This document shows, one piece after another, positions 8,264-17,005 of a stretch of DNA of 64,000 bases; the stretch's first letter is position 1; each line of letters begins with the position of its first letter. Position numbers and translations under genes: made by a program. Under the pieces are notes generated by a model that had not been told where the DNA came from, ran no database searches, and saw only the letters and a program-made list of their open reading frames with translations. The stretch is from Eubacterium limosum (GTDB lineage Bacteria > Bacillota > Clostridia > Eubacteriales > Eubacteriaceae). The stretch covers positions 1,426,001-1,490,000 of the forward strand of contig NZ_CP019962.1 in the NCBI RefSeq assembly GCF_000807675.2. The letters run 5' to 3'.

Positions 8264-9442
8264 ATGGTGTTTAAGAAGAAAAATTTGAAGGACTATATCC
8301 TTTTGATCACGTATGCTGTCTGCCTGCTCATGGCACTTGTCAATATCAAGTATATCTGGAACGGCCTGGGGATTCTGGTGGATATTGCCATGCCGCTCCT
8401 TATCGGGATCGCCATTGCCTTTGTGCTCAATATCCCCATGAGCTTCTTTGAGCGTTATGTCTTTAAGTTCATGGACCGGATACGGGGCAGGAGACTCCGG
8501 GAAAAGGGGAAGCGGGCCGCGGCCATTGTGCTGACCTTTATCTTTATCGGGCTTCTGATCACCGGAGTGGTCACCTTTGTGATCCCCCAGCTCCAGAAAA
8601 GTGTTGAGATGCTCATTACCAAATTTCCGGGCTATGTGGCCAGCTTTAACCTCTGGGTCAACCAGGTTCTGGAATGGCTGCACCTGCCCGAGGACGCCTG
8701 GAACCAGCTCTCGAGCCAGTGGCAGGATCTGTTTCCCAAAATAAGCAGCGGCCTGATTGGTGCCATGCCCGAGATCGTGAACACAACGGTCAGCATTACC
8801 CAGGGCGTGTTTAATTTTCTCATGGGCTTTATCATTTCTGTCTACATGTTGGCAGACAAGGAACGCCTGCTGGCGCTCAAGGATAAGCTCATGTACGCCT
8901 ATATCCCGGATAAGGCCAGGGCGTTCATCAATGAGGTAGGCCATACGGCCAACCAGACCTTCCACGGTTTTATCGCCGGGCAGATCACCGAGGCTTTTAT
9001 CCTCGGAACCCTGTGCGCCGCTGGGCTGGCGATCCTGCGGGTGCCCTACGCGCTGCTTATCGGCGTGCTGGTGGGGGTGACAAGCATTATCCCCATCTTC
9101 GGGGCCTTTCTGGGCGCTGTGCCCAGCGGGCTGATTCTGCTGGTGGTCAAGCCGGTGTACTGCCTGATCTTTATCATTTACATCATTTGCCTGCAGCAGG
9201 TGGAGAGCAATGTGATCTACCCCAAAGTGGTGGGGACTTCGGTCGGGATCTCGGGCCTGTGGGTGCTGATCGGCATGCTGCTGGGCGGCAGCTTCTTCGG
9301 CTTTACGGGCATGATCCTGGGCATACCGGGCTTCGCAGTGCTGTACTCTGTGGTGCGGACTCTGACCAATGACCGGATTGCCAGAAAGCAGGCGGCTGAA
9401 CAGAGCGAGACCATCACGGTTAAGGATTTGGAAGATTCATAA
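8264..9442 (+). CDS. AI-2E family transporter (PerM-like membrane protein)
   Basis: A 392-residue membrane protein with about eight helices in the AI-2E/PerM pattern: helix pair at 12-60, a basic loop (RIRGRRLREKGKR), a helix, a central extracytoplasmic amphipathic segment (about 105-175) and a C-terminal bundle containing GITSIIPIFG-like GVTSIIPIFGAFLGAVPS. Some relatives export AI-2 and others act as sodium/proton antiporters, so the substrate is open. The start at 8264 follows AAAGGAG. The rhodanese gene follows by about 30 bases and is probably co-transcribed; a TATACT near 8227 may be the promoter. Confidence 0.85.
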   Translation: MVFKKKNLKDYILLITYAVCLLMALVNIKYIWNGLGILVDIAMPLLIGIAIAFVLNIPMSFFERYVFKFMDRIRGRRLREKGKRAAAIVLTFIFIGLLITGVVTFVIPQLQKSVEMLITKFPGYVASFNLWVNQVLEWLHLPEDAWNQLSSQWQDLFPKISSGLIGAMPEIVNTTVSITQGVFNFLMGFIISVYMLADKERLLALKDKLMYAYIPDKARAFINEVGHTANQTFHGFIAGQITEAFILGTLCAAGLAILRVPYALLIGVLVGVTSIIPIFGAFLGAVPSGLILLVVKPVYCLIFIIYIICLQQVESNVIYPKVVGTSVGISGLWVLIGMLLGGSFFGFTGMILGIPGFAVLYSVVRTLTNDRIARKQAAEQSETITVKDLEDS

Positions 9443-9474
9443 ATTAAAATTGAAAATATAAAGGAGTGAATGAC

Positions 9475-9804
9475 ATGAGTCGGGAATTAAAAAATATTGA
9501 ACCGGACGAATTGGAAGCTTTACTGGAAAAAAATGACGGGAACACTGTCTTGTTGGATATTCGGGACAAAATGGAAATTCACAATGAATTTGAGGATCAG
9601 GAGTGTGTGGTCAACATTCCGCTGAAGCTCCTGCCCTCACAGCTGGAAATGCTCACGCCCTTTAAGGACAAGACCATTGTGCTGGTGTGCCGGTCGGGCA
9701 TGCGGGCGTCCAGAGCCCAGAAGCTGCTTGAGCAGGAGGGTTTTACTGACCTGCGGGTGCTGCGGGGCGGCGTGACGTTCTGGGAAAAATATAAAAACAG
9801 TTAA
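9475..9804 (+). CDS. Single-domain rhodanese
   Basis: A 109-residue rhodanese-like sulfurtransferase. The active-site loop CRSGMR carries the catalytic cysteine, preceded by TIVLV and followed by the usual LRGGVTFW ending. Such proteins move sulfane sulfur from thiosulfate, polysulfide or cysteine persulfides. The ATG at 9475 lies ten bases after AAAGGAG; a GTG at 9466 overlaps that site and is rejected. It follows the AI-2E gene on the same strand and ends at a convergent palindromic repeat. Confidence 0.85.
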   Translation: MSRELKNIEPDELEALLEKNDGNTVLLDIRDKMEIHNEFEDQECVVNIPLKLLPSQLEMLTPFKDKTIVLVCRSGMRASRAQKLLEQEGFTDLRVLRGGVTFWEKYKNS

Positions 9805-9828
9805 AATATTTGAAACGGTAAAAAACAG

Positions 9829-9877
9829 GCTCAAAAGACTCAAAACCCCAGGAGTGGGGCTTTTGAGTCTTTTGAGC
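9829..9877. repeat. Palindromic repeat family H, copy 1 (type A), convergent terminator
   Basis: Arms GCTCAAAAGACTCAAAA and TTTTGAGTCTTTTGAGC enclose CCCC-AGGAGT-GGGG, giving one long hairpin. It lies between the convergent rhodanese and diguanylate cyclase genes and is followed by a T-rich run on the plus strand, so it can terminate both ways. Confidence 0.85.
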
Positions 9878-9898
9878 TTTTGTTTTTAAGTTTCTTTT

Positions 9899-12613
9899 TT
9901 ATTTTTGATTTTCTTTGTAGCGGGTGATGTCATGGCAGGACAGCAGGAAGGCGGGACGGTTCTTCCAGGTGATCAGGGAGGCGTCGGCCGAGGACCACAC
10001 GCGCAGCAGCGGATTGTAGATTTCCATGGTGCAGTTTTTACGCTCCGTTCCGACACTGCGGGCAGGACAGCGCGCGCAGGGAGCGGTCCTGTCGAAAAAA
10101 GCCTCGTAGCAGTACATGCCGACCTCTGAGGAAGGGACCAGATCCTTTGTTTTCTGATTGATGTACAAAAGCCTGCAGGTACCGGGCTCGATGACGTAGA
10201 TCCAGGAATTCTGGTTGTCAAGCACAGTTTTCATGGCCGCGGCGGACTGTTCGACCCGGTCCTGGGCCCTCTTTTTCAGCAGGAAGGTGCTCAGGATTTC
10301 TGAGATAAAGGACAGGGCGGCAATCTGTTCCTGGGTCCAGAAGCGGTTGTTGCGGCACTCGTCAAAGCCCACATAGCCTTTGAAGCGGCCGTTGTCCCGG
10401 ATAGCGCACTGGAGCATGGACTTGATGCCCTGGGGCGCCAGCACCTCGAATTGAGCCTTCGGGAGGCTGGCGATGTCCCGGCAGTAGAAGACGCCGTTCT
10501 CATCAAAATTGTCAAGGTAGCTTCCGCCCAGGTCTGTCTCGTAGGACACATGGCTCAGGTTCTGGATTTCCGGTGCCACGCCGTCATTGCACCACTCAAA
10601 GGTATTGGCGCAGTGGGTATCGTCCTCGCTGTTCTCAAAAATATAGACGCGGCTGACATCGAACTGGCGGCCCACAATCTCGAGGATTGGCTGCACAGCG
10701 CTTTCGATGTCGATGGATTTGTACAAAATCCGGAAGACATACTCCACCAGCTGGCTGTTCACTGTCTGCGGGATCACCTCGCTGTCAGAGTCAATGCGCT
10801 CGTTCACAGCGCTGTAGACGCCGATGGCAGCGTTTTTAAGCGCCTTGTCCTCCAGCTCCCGGTCAAAGACCACATACTGGTTTTTGCCCTGGCGTTTGGC
10901 CTGGTAGAGGGCGTAGTCTGCGCACTTGTACAGCTTGTGGAAATCTCTGGCGTGGTCGGGGCAGCAGGCGATGCCGATGCTGCAGGAGGTTTGGGTGTTG
11001 TCTTCATTAAACATATCGAGGGTATGGAAGTTCTCGATGACCTGTTGTGCCTTTTCTGTGGCGACCCGGAGATCCGGAATATCGCGGATAAAAGCGATGA
11101 ACTCGTCGCCGCCGATGCGGCCCACCACGTCGCCGCTCCGGAACAAGGTCTGGATTTTGCCGGCGATCTCCATCAAAAAAGCGTCCCCGAACAAATGCCC
11201 CCGGGTATCATTGACGATCTTAAAGTCATCGATGTCGATGATCAGCAGGGCGCACAGGCTGTTTTCCGGGCAGCAGGACAGGTAGTTCTCAATGATACTC
11301 TCAGTGGTGCCTTTATTGTACAGCTTTGTAAGGGCGTCACGCTCGGCCTTCTGCATCAGCTCCTGGGAATGACGCTTTTCACTGTCAATATCCACGATCA
11401 CACCCACCGCCTTGAAGGGCTCGCAGTTTTCATCGTACTGGGCGGTCATGCGGATGCGGCACCAGATATACAGAGCGTCGGCTTTCTTGATCCGAACCTC
11501 GGTTTCCACATAGGGGCTGCCCTGCCGGATGTCTTCGAGAATCCCGGTAAAGGCCGGGAGGTCTGAGGACAGAATATGGGAATGGGCAATGCTGCCTGTG
11601 CTGATATTTTCAGTCATGGGTTCATAGCCGAATTTTTTCTGCCAGTTGTGGGAAAAGATAAAGGTGTCCTTCTTGATGTCCCACTCAAAGATAATGTCTG
11701 TGGTCTGGTCCATGATGATCTCGTGGCGTTCCAGGCTCAGCCGAAGGCCCTCCTGGGCTTCTTTGCCGGCGGTGTCGTCGATGAGAATACAGTAGAAGGA
11801 ATCCGGGCCGCTCTCACTTTTAATGAGCTGCCCTTTGTCCAGAATCCAGATGGTGCTGCCGTCGCTGCGGGCTGCGCGGTACTCGATCTGCTTGGTGTTG
11901 TTCTGCCGAAGCTGGCGCTTGACCTCCAGCAGTGTGGAGGAGCGGTCACGGGGGTCGATGATGGCCATGAAGCTGTCGTCAAAGCGCTCCCGGATCTGGG
12001 CGCGGGTGTAGCCGAACATGGACAGAAAGCCGTCGTTGACCTGGAGAATGGTCAGCTTTTCGTCATAAAGGCAGCGGAAGATACCGCCTGGGATATTTTC
12101 AGTCAGCTGCTGTAAATCCTGGCTCCGGGCCTCCAGCTCACGGGTGGTTTTTTCAATGAACCCCTGGATATGGGGGTCGGAGGCCGTGAGTATGTTCTGG
12201 CTGAGGGCGGGCAGATGGGCTCGGCTGTCGATGCGGGCAATGTGCAGCTGACGGAGCCGCAGTTCTCCGTCAATCAGGCTGCAGACCAGGCTGCCTGAGA
12301 GCTGAACCTCGGGCGTGGGCTGGCCGGGGGTGTCTGCGCGCAGACGCAGCTGGCAGTCTGCCAGACAGTGGGTATCGGACAGGGCGCGGGTCTCGACAGA
12401 TGCGTCCAAAATGGTAAAGGGACAGGGAAAGCGGGAGAAATCCGCTGCCAGGACAGCCTCCAGCTGTCCGCTCTCGTGGACGTTGCTGTGATACAGGCCA
12501 GACCAAAGCACATCCTCTGTGGCCATTGAGAGAATTTTTTCTGTATCTCTCATCTCAAAATAGGCCCGCTGTAATTCCTTGACAAAGGCTCTTGCCATAT
12601 GATCGATGCTCAT
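9899..12613 (-). CDS. Cytosolic PAS-GGDEF-GAF diguanylate cyclase
   Basis: A 904-residue protein with no membrane segment. Order: SnoaL/ketosteroid-isomerase-like N terminus (about 1-140), PAS (about 165-285), PAS with PAC-like end (about 290-410), GGDEF (about 425-580), GAF-like domain (about 620-785), and a C-terminal PAS-like segment with a cysteine cluster CARCPAR. The active site IGGDEF is intact and an inhibitory RxxD (RSGD) sits at the expected place upstream, so it should make c-di-GMP with product inhibition. The cysteines could bind metal or sense redox. It is monocistronic and starts with ATG at 12613 after AGGTGTAAGG. Confidence 0.9.
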   Translation of the reverse strand: MSIDHMARAFVKELQRAYFEMRDTEKILSMATEDVLWSGLYHSNVHESGQLEAVLAADFSRFPCPFTILDASVETRALSDTHCLADCQLRLRADTPGQPTPEVQLSGSLVCSLIDGELRLRQLHIARIDSRAHLPALSQNILTASDPHIQGFIEKTTRELEARSQDLQQLTENIPGGIFRCLYDEKLTILQVNDGFLSMFGYTRAQIRERFDDSFMAIIDPRDRSSTLLEVKRQLRQNNTKQIEYRAARSDGSTIWILDKGQLIKSESGPDSFYCILIDDTAGKEAQEGLRLSLERHEIIMDQTTDIIFEWDIKKDTFIFSHNWQKKFGYEPMTENISTGSIAHSHILSSDLPAFTGILEDIRQGSPYVETEVRIKKADALYIWCRIRMTAQYDENCEPFKAVGVIVDIDSEKRHSQELMQKAERDALTKLYNKGTTESIIENYLSCCPENSLCALLIIDIDDFKIVNDTRGHLFGDAFLMEIAGKIQTLFRSGDVVGRIGGDEFIAFIRDIPDLRVATEKAQQVIENFHTLDMFNEDNTQTSCSIGIACCPDHARDFHKLYKCADYALYQAKRQGKNQYVVFDRELEDKALKNAAIGVYSAVNERIDSDSEVIPQTVNSQLVEYVFRILYKSIDIESAVQPILEIVGRQFDVSRVYIFENSEDDTHCANTFEWCNDGVAPEIQNLSHVSYETDLGGSYLDNFDENGVFYCRDIASLPKAQFEVLAPQGIKSMLQCAIRDNGRFKGYVGFDECRNNRFWTQEQIAALSFISEILSTFLLKKRAQDRVEQSAAAMKTVLDNQNSWIYVIEPGTCRLLYINQKTKDLVPSSEVGMYCYEAFFDRTAPCARCPARSVGTERKNCTMEIYNPLLRVWSSADASLITWKNRPAFLLSCHDITRYKENQK

Positions 12614-12847
12614 CCTTACACCTCTTCTAACAAATTATAATCGTGACTATCCTCAGAATCACTTTATGGGGAAACAGCTTTTTCAAACAGAGACAGCGTT
12701 TTCAAAACGCAGTATATTGATGTTATTATACCGCTAAAGAAACTAAACCACAAGCGAAAAGAAAAAAGAAGAGCTGCCTGAATGGGCAGCCCTTTGAGTA
12801 TGGGTAAATGCTATTATGAAGAGCTGAAGCGTTCAAGAGAGGACGGT
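12614..12847. other. Intergenic leader of the diguanylate cyclase
   Basis: No coding sequence is seen. It holds the upstream region of the minus-strand cyclase gene and a GGGCTGCC-type hairpin near 12773-12793 (GCTGCC / GGCAGC) that may end a transcript. Confidence 0.35.
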
Positions 12848-13025
12848 TCAGTTGAAAGTTGAAAGTGGATAGTGGAAAGTTCAGGTACAAATTCGCCATG
12901 TGAATTTGATTGGATGCGGCCTGCGGTTACCTTTCTAATCGCTTTTGCCAAAGGAAAAGCTTTCTTTAACCTTCCACTTTCAAGCTTCCACCTGAAATCG
13001 CTTTTGACTTTAACTTTGAATCAGG
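12848..13025. repeat. Short intergenic repeat family B, copy 2, with outer inverted repeat
   Basis: TTGAAAGTGGATAGTGGAAA leads into a hairpin (CAAATTCGC / GTGAATTTG) and TTGATTGGATGCGGCCTGC, matching the order of copy 1 at 7699. Its far end (CCTTCCACTTTCAAGC, CCACCTGAA) is an inverted copy of its beginning, so the whole unit is a long imperfect palindrome. It lies just downstream of leuA. Confidence 0.5.
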
Positions 13026-13049
13026 CTCTCAGTAATGGGAAATTTCCGC

Positions 13050-14708
13050 TTAAAGCGCCCTGTTGATCGCCGATACCAGGGCGGTTACCGAGGCGACGAT
13101 GATGTCGTTGTGAATGCCGGCGCCCCAGACAGTGCGGCCGTCAGGCATGGTAATGCCCACATAGGCAGCGGCCTGGGAGGTCGAGCCTTCTTCCAGCGCG
13201 TGCTCTTTATAGATCAGATCGGTGTAGGGGGTGTCCAGGTAATCCTTGAGGGCGTTGCTGACCGCATCGAAACGGCCGTTGCCTTCCGCGGATACCATGG
13301 TTTTCTGTCCGTCACGCTCAATGGTGATGGTGGCCTTGATGTGCTCGCTCACCTGTTCAAAATGGTATTCGGGCAGGGTGACCGGGTACTGGATATTGAC
13401 ATAGGTTTTCTCGAAAATATCCCGGACTTCCTCGGCAGAGAGCTCTTTATGCTTGTGGTCGGAGACATCCTTGACGGTGTAGCCCAGGTCCTCGCGCATA
13501 CCCTTTGGCAGGTCGTAGCCGTATTTCTGTTCGAGGACATAGCCGATGCCGCCCTTGCCGGACTGGCTGTTGATGCGGATCACGTCCTTTTCGTAGCGGC
13601 GGCCAAGATCGGTGGGGTCGATAAGCAGGTAAGGCACGGTCCACTGGTCGCAGTGTTTTTCCTCGCGCCACTGCATGCCCTTGGCGATAGCGTCCTGATG
13701 GGAGCCGGAGAAGGCGGCAAAAACCAGAGCGCCACTGTAGGGCTGGCGTTCGTACACATGCATCCGGGTCGTGCGCTCATAGACCTCGGTGATTTCGGGC
13801 AGGTTGTCAAAGTGGAGCTTGGGGTCGACACCGTGGGTGTACATGTTCAGCGCCAGGGTGATAATGTCCACGTTCCCGGTCCGCTCGCCGTTGCCGAAGA
13901 GGGTGCCCTCGATGCGGTCCGCGCCGGCCAGGAGGCCCAGCTCGGTATCGGCGATGGCACAGCCGCGGTCGTTGTGCGGGTGCAGGGAGACAATGACGTT
14001 TTCCCGGAATTTCAGGTGTTTGCTCATGTACTCGATCTGGCTGGCGTACACGTGGGGCATGGACATGGATACCGTGACCGGCAGGTTGATGATGACCTTA
14101 TTGTCTGCGGTGGGCTGCCATACGTCCAGCACTGCGTTGCAGATATCCAGGGCAAAATCGACCTCGGTGCCTGTAAAGCTCTCGGGGGAGTACTGGAACT
14201 GGAAGTTCCCCTCGGTCTCAGCCGCCAGATCTCTCAGCATGACGGCGCCGTCCACAGCGATCTTGATGATCTCTTCCTTGGATTTGCGGAAGACCTGCTC
14301 GCGCTGGGCAACAGAGGTGGAGTTATACAAATGGACAACGGATTTCTTACAGCCCTCCAGGGCCGCGAAGGTCTTGCGGATAATGTGCTCTCTGGCCTGG
14401 GTGAGCACCTGGATGGTGACGTCATCCGGAATCAGGTCCTGTTCGATCAGGGTTCTCAAAAAGATATATTCGGTTTCGGAGGCCGCTGGGAAGCCGACTT
14501 CGATTTCCTTAAAGCCCACAGCGACCAGGGTTTTGAAATATTCGATTTTTTCCTCCAGGCTCATGGGAATAATGAGGGCCTGGTTGCCGTCGCGCAGATC
14601 CACAGAGCACCAGATCGGCGCCTCTGTAATATACTCCTTGTGCACCCAGTCAGTGGATTCCTCAGGGGGCATAAAATAACCGCGTTTGTATTTTGTTGGG
14701 TTCATCAT
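13050..14708 (-). CDS. leuA: 2-isopropylmalate synthase
   Basis: A 552-residue alpha-isopropylmalate synthase of the long LeuA form. Signatures: DLRDGNQAL at the start of the TIM barrel, metal-binding HPHNDRGCA, the GTLFGNGERTGN signature and a C-terminal regulatory domain (about 420-552) of the type that binds leucine. It condenses acetyl-CoA with 2-oxoisovalerate as the first committed step of leucine synthesis. The ATG at 14708 follows an AAGGAGAACACC-like site. leuBCD are not adjacent. About 490 bases upstream is a T-box leader on the same strand, separated from the gene by repeats. Confidence 0.95.
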   Translation of the reverse strand: MMNPTKYKRGYFMPPEESTDWVHKEYITEAPIWCSVDLRDGNQALIIPMSLEEKIEYFKTLVAVGFKEIEVGFPAASETEYIFLRTLIEQDLIPDDVTIQVLTQAREHIIRKTFAALEGCKKSVVHLYNSTSVAQREQVFRKSKEEIIKIAVDGAVMLRDLAAETEGNFQFQYSPESFTGTEVDFALDICNAVLDVWQPTADNKVIINLPVTVSMSMPHVYASQIEYMSKHLKFRENVIVSLHPHNDRGCAIADTELGLLAGADRIEGTLFGNGERTGNVDIITLALNMYTHGVDPKLHFDNLPEITEVYERTTRMHVYERQPYSGALVFAAFSGSHQDAIAKGMQWREEKHCDQWTVPYLLIDPTDLGRRYEKDVIRINSQSGKGGIGYVLEQKYGYDLPKGMREDLGYTVKDVSDHKHKELSAEEVRDIFEKTYVNIQYPVTLPEYHFEQVSEHIKATITIERDGQKTMVSAEGNGRFDAVSNALKDYLDTPYTDLIYKEHALEEGSTSQAAAYVGITMPDGRTVWGAGIHNDIIVASVTALVSAINRAL

Positions 14709-14756
14709 AATGGGGTGTTCTCCTTTTTAAAGATAAAATTTTAAAGAATATGTGAC

Positions 14757-14955
14757 GATGCTGGGACTCTGCCTCTCATCCAGATAAGAAAAAGAATTCA
14801 GGCGCTGCGAGTAACGGCTGAGAACAGTGGCTCTTGGCCGGAGCAGCCGGACACGGGCGAGATCAGCGTTCTGATGGATAAAATGCTGATCCAATCGGTT
14901 TCTTGTGCCCGCAGAATGTCTTTTTCTTCCTTAGGTGAAGGCGGCGTCCCTTTGA
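14757..14955 (+). repeat. MITE-like element family M, copy 2
   Basis: Begins with ATCCAGATAAGAAAAAGAAT and ends with GTCTTTTTCTTCCTTAGGTG, the family's imperfect terminal inverted repeats, with CCCGCAG just before the right end. The middle differs from copies 1 and 4. It lies between leuA and its T-box. Confidence 0.6.
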
Positions 14956-14973
14956 TTTTCTTTTAGTAAGTGA

Positions 14974-15052
14974 TGAAAAGACGTTCGTTTTGTTGCCGCT
15001 CGTCCGCTGACGCTCCTTCCTCGCTGCCAAATTTTTTATAAAAATTTGGACA
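14974..15052. repeat. 79-bp direct repeat, first copy
   Basis: Starts TGAAAAGACGTTCGTTTTGT and ends with the palindrome CCAAATTTTT...AAATTTGG. The second copy at 15111-15189 differs at one base. Both lie in the leuA leader region. Confidence 0.85.
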
Positions 15053-15063
15053 GTTTAAAGGAT

Positions 15064-15118
15064 CATCTTTTCATACAATCATTTTGACACTGGTCCGGAG
15101 AATGATTGAATGAAAAGA
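15064..15118. repeat. Inverted repeat linking the two 79-bp copies
   Basis: TCTTTTCATACAATCATT near 15067-15084 pairs with AATGATTGAATGAAAAGA near 15101-15118 with one mismatch, around a short loop, giving a strong stem between the direct repeats. Confidence 0.6.
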
Positions 15119-15189
15119 CGTTCGTTTTGTTGCCGCTCGTCCGCTGACGCTCCTTACTCGCTGCCAAATTTTTTATAAAAATTTGGACA
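15111..15189. repeat. 79-bp direct repeat, second copy
   Basis: Same sequence as 14974-15052 except one C to A change. Its end abuts the T-box terminator's U-tract region. Confidence 0.85.
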
Positions 15190-15196
15190 AAACATC

Positions 15197-15478
15197 AAAA
15201 AAATCTCTATATTCACTTAAGAATATAGAGACGGAAGATTTTATCCTACGTGGTACCACTCTAATTTTACAGCATAACGCTGCCTCGTTGGCAGATACGG
15301 ACCGCACTCGGCCTTATATCCTCCTGGGGTAACGGTCAGGAACCGGCGCCGCCTACTCTCATGGATTTCAGCGTGCCACTCCGAGGCCAGTTCAGATACC
15401 TTTCCCAACTGCTTCGCATCAACCAGCAGCTTTCTGGATGTTCCGGGAATCTTACTATTCCTCATCAATGTGTTGTGA
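15197..15478 (-). promoter_or_regulatory. T-box leader, probably tRNA-Leu responsive, for leuA
   Basis: Read on the minus strand, it has a stem I with GAUGAGGAAUAGUA and a distal arm, the T-box core AGAGTGGTACCACG, and an intrinsic terminator (TCTCTATATTC / GAATATAGAGA plus U-run at 15197-15231). TGGT would pair with an ACCA tRNA end, fitting A73 tRNAs such as tRNA-Leu. In the predicted specifier loop GAACUGG, the CUG leucine codon is the most natural reading, but this needs folding. The first gene downstream is leuA. Uncharged tRNA would favour antitermination. Confidence 0.85.
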
Positions 15479-15599
15479 TAATCATAATCATTTTAAACGA
15501 ATTTGTCAAGGGAAAAATGGTTAAAGTTAAAGAACAAATTGAGAGATGGATGCCGCGGGTGTCCGGCCAAGGGATGACTTTGGAGCTTGACGGTGGAGG
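15479..15599. other. Upstream region of the T-box leader
   Basis: No gene is seen. It includes AT-rich sequence (AATCATAATCATTTTAAACG) that probably holds the minus-strand promoter of the T-box transcript. Confidence 0.35.
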
Positions 15600-15795
15600 G
15601 CGAAGCTCTGTCTTTTATCCAGACGGGAAAAGAACCCAAGCGATGGTCGACTTTGACGCGCAGTTGGCCCTTGGAAGATTGTACTACTGTTTCGTTTGAT
15701 GCGAATTATGGTGTGGTGTGAGGTTATGGCTCTTGCCTGGATCGTCCCGCAGGGTGTCTTTTTCTGCTTAGGTAAAAGACGGCGCTTCTCAGGTT
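15600..15795 (+). repeat. MITE-like element family M, copy 3 (diverged)
   Basis: Left end CTTTTATCCAGACGGGAAAA and right end CCCGCAGGGTGTCTTTTTCT followed by GCTTAGGTAAAAGACGG match the family termini; the interior is degraded. About 130 bases without a gene follow before the uppP terminator. Confidence 0.5.
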
Positions 15796-15927
15796 GTTTG
15801 ATGATTTTCAAAGTGATGTGTTGTTGGCCGGACGGGGATTGTGGCATCCGCGGACAGCGCCAATTCTCATCTAACCATTCCCAATTCTTTGACGCCGTTC
15901 GGCATAAAAATTTATTCGTGCCCACAT

Positions 15928-15977
15928 GCTCAAAAGACTCAAAACCCCACCGCGTGGAAGTTTTGAGTCTTTTGAGC
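15928..15977. repeat. Palindromic repeat family H, copy 2 (type A), uppP terminator
   Basis: GCTCAAAAGACTCAAAA and TTTTGAGTCTTTTGAGC surround CCCCAC-CGC-GTGG. It lies 17 bases after the minus-strand uppP stop and is nearly identical to copy 3, which follows the other uppP gene. Confidence 0.85.
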
Positions 15978-15993
15978 GTGTAGCTTAAGTTTT

Positions 15994-16827
15994 TTATGCA
16001 AACATCACCGCGTAGATAATGACAATGATGCCCAGCACAATGCGGTAGTAGCCGAAAGCCTTGAAATCGTGCCTGCGGATATAGCCCATGAGGAACTTGA
16101 TGGCAAAGACAGAGACCACAAAGGCCACAGCCATGCCGATGAGCAGGATGCCGATTTCCATGCCTGTAAAGCCAACGCCGGTTTTGACAAAGAACTTCAC
16201 GATTTTTATGAGGCTGGCGCCCAGCATGACCGGAACAGCCATAAAGAAAGAAAACTCAGCCGCGATATGGCGGGAACAGCCCAGCAGGGAAGCCCCGAGG
16301 ATGGTGGAGCCAGAGCGGGAGGTTCCCGGCACAATGGACAGCACCTGAAAAAGGCCGATGAACAGAGCCGTTTTATAGCTAAGCTGCTCAAAGCTCCGGA
16401 TGGTAGGCGTCTTAGCGCGGTTCCGGTTCTCAACAACAATAAAGGCGATCCCGTAGACAATCAGCGCGATGGCCACCGTGACATAGCCGTAGAGCTTTCC
16501 AGTGACCAGGTCGTCGAAGGGCAGGCCAATGAGGCCAAGGGGGATAATGCCCACCAGCACCTTTCCCCAGAGGGACCAGGTCCGCTTTTTCTGTACGGGT
16601 GATTTACTGGGAGAAAAGGGGTTGAGCTTGTGAAAGTACAGCAGGACGACCGCCAGGATAGAACCAAACTGGATGACCACTACGAACATATCCCAGAAAT
16701 CCTTAGAGACATTCATGTTAATAAACTGCTCAAACAGGATCATGTGGCCCGTACTGCTGACCGGCAGCCACTCCGTGATCCCCTGGACAACGCCGAAAAA
16801 GGCGGCTTTCAAAAATTCTAAAAACAT
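15994..16827 (-). CDS. uppP: Undecaprenyl-diphosphatase, tandem copy A
   Basis: A 277-residue membrane phosphatase with about eight helices. The two BacA/UppP signatures are present: [14 protein letters not shown] near residue 17 and [10 protein letters not shown] near residue 165. It releases phosphate from undecaprenyl diphosphate to recycle the lipid carrier of peptidoglycan synthesis and can raise bacitracin tolerance. The start at 16827 follows AAGGAG; an upstream in-frame ATG is less well placed. It is a close tandem duplicate of the gene at 17006-17839, and each has the same terminator repeat. Confidence 0.95.
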   Translation of the reverse strand: MFLEFLKAAFFGVVQGITEWLPVSSTGHMILFEQFINMNVSKDFWDMFVVVIQFGSILAVVLLYFHKLNPFSPSKSPVQKKRTWSLWGKVLVGIIPLGLIGLPFDDLVTGKLYGYVTVAIALIVYGIAFIVVENRNRAKTPTIRSFEQLSYKTALFIGLFQVLSIVPGTSRSGSTILGASLLGCSRHIAAEFSFFMAVPVMLGASLIKIVKFFVKTGVGFTGMEIGILLIGMAVAFVVSVFAIKFLMGYIRRHDFKAFGYYRIVLGIIVIIYAVMFA

Positions 16828-16940
16828 CGGTATCTCCTTCATCAATTCTTTTGGATAAGCCTATTTTATCATGGAACCGTCCCCGCAACCTAAACACAGG
16901 CTTACAATATTCTTACAATTTTGTAACATAGGGGCGCAAA

Positions 16941-16988
16941 CTCAAAAGACTCAAAACCCCACTGTGTGGAAGTTTTGAGTCTTTTGAG
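16941..16988. repeat. Palindromic repeat family H, copy 3 (type A), uppP terminator
   Basis: CTCAAAAGACTCAAAA and TTTTGAGTCTTTTGAG surround CCCCAC-TGT-GTGG. It sits after the second uppP gene and differs from copy 2 mainly by C/T changes in the loop, as expected if gene and terminator were duplicated together. Confidence 0.85.
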
Positions 16989-17005
16989 CATGTGTTTTAA
17001 GTTTT

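Noticed and set aside
7780-8274. 164-codon frame upstream of the AI-2E gene
   Set aside because: It crosses repeat element M copy 1, whose other copies do not keep the frame.
10451-11566. 371-codon plus-strand open frame opposite the diguanylate cyclase
   Set aside because: It is the antisense of conserved PAS/GGDEF sequence, has no ribosome-binding site and is a product of codon bias.
13035-14744. 569-codon plus-strand frame across leuA
   Set aside because: Antisense shadow of leuA, which has all enzyme motifs.
14757-15200. Insertion sequence with a degraded transposase between T-box and leuA
   Set aside because: No transposase-like reading frame on either strand; the region consists of short repeats only.
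15241-15468. 75-codon minus-strand frame
   Set aside because: It lies wholly within the T-box leader RNA.
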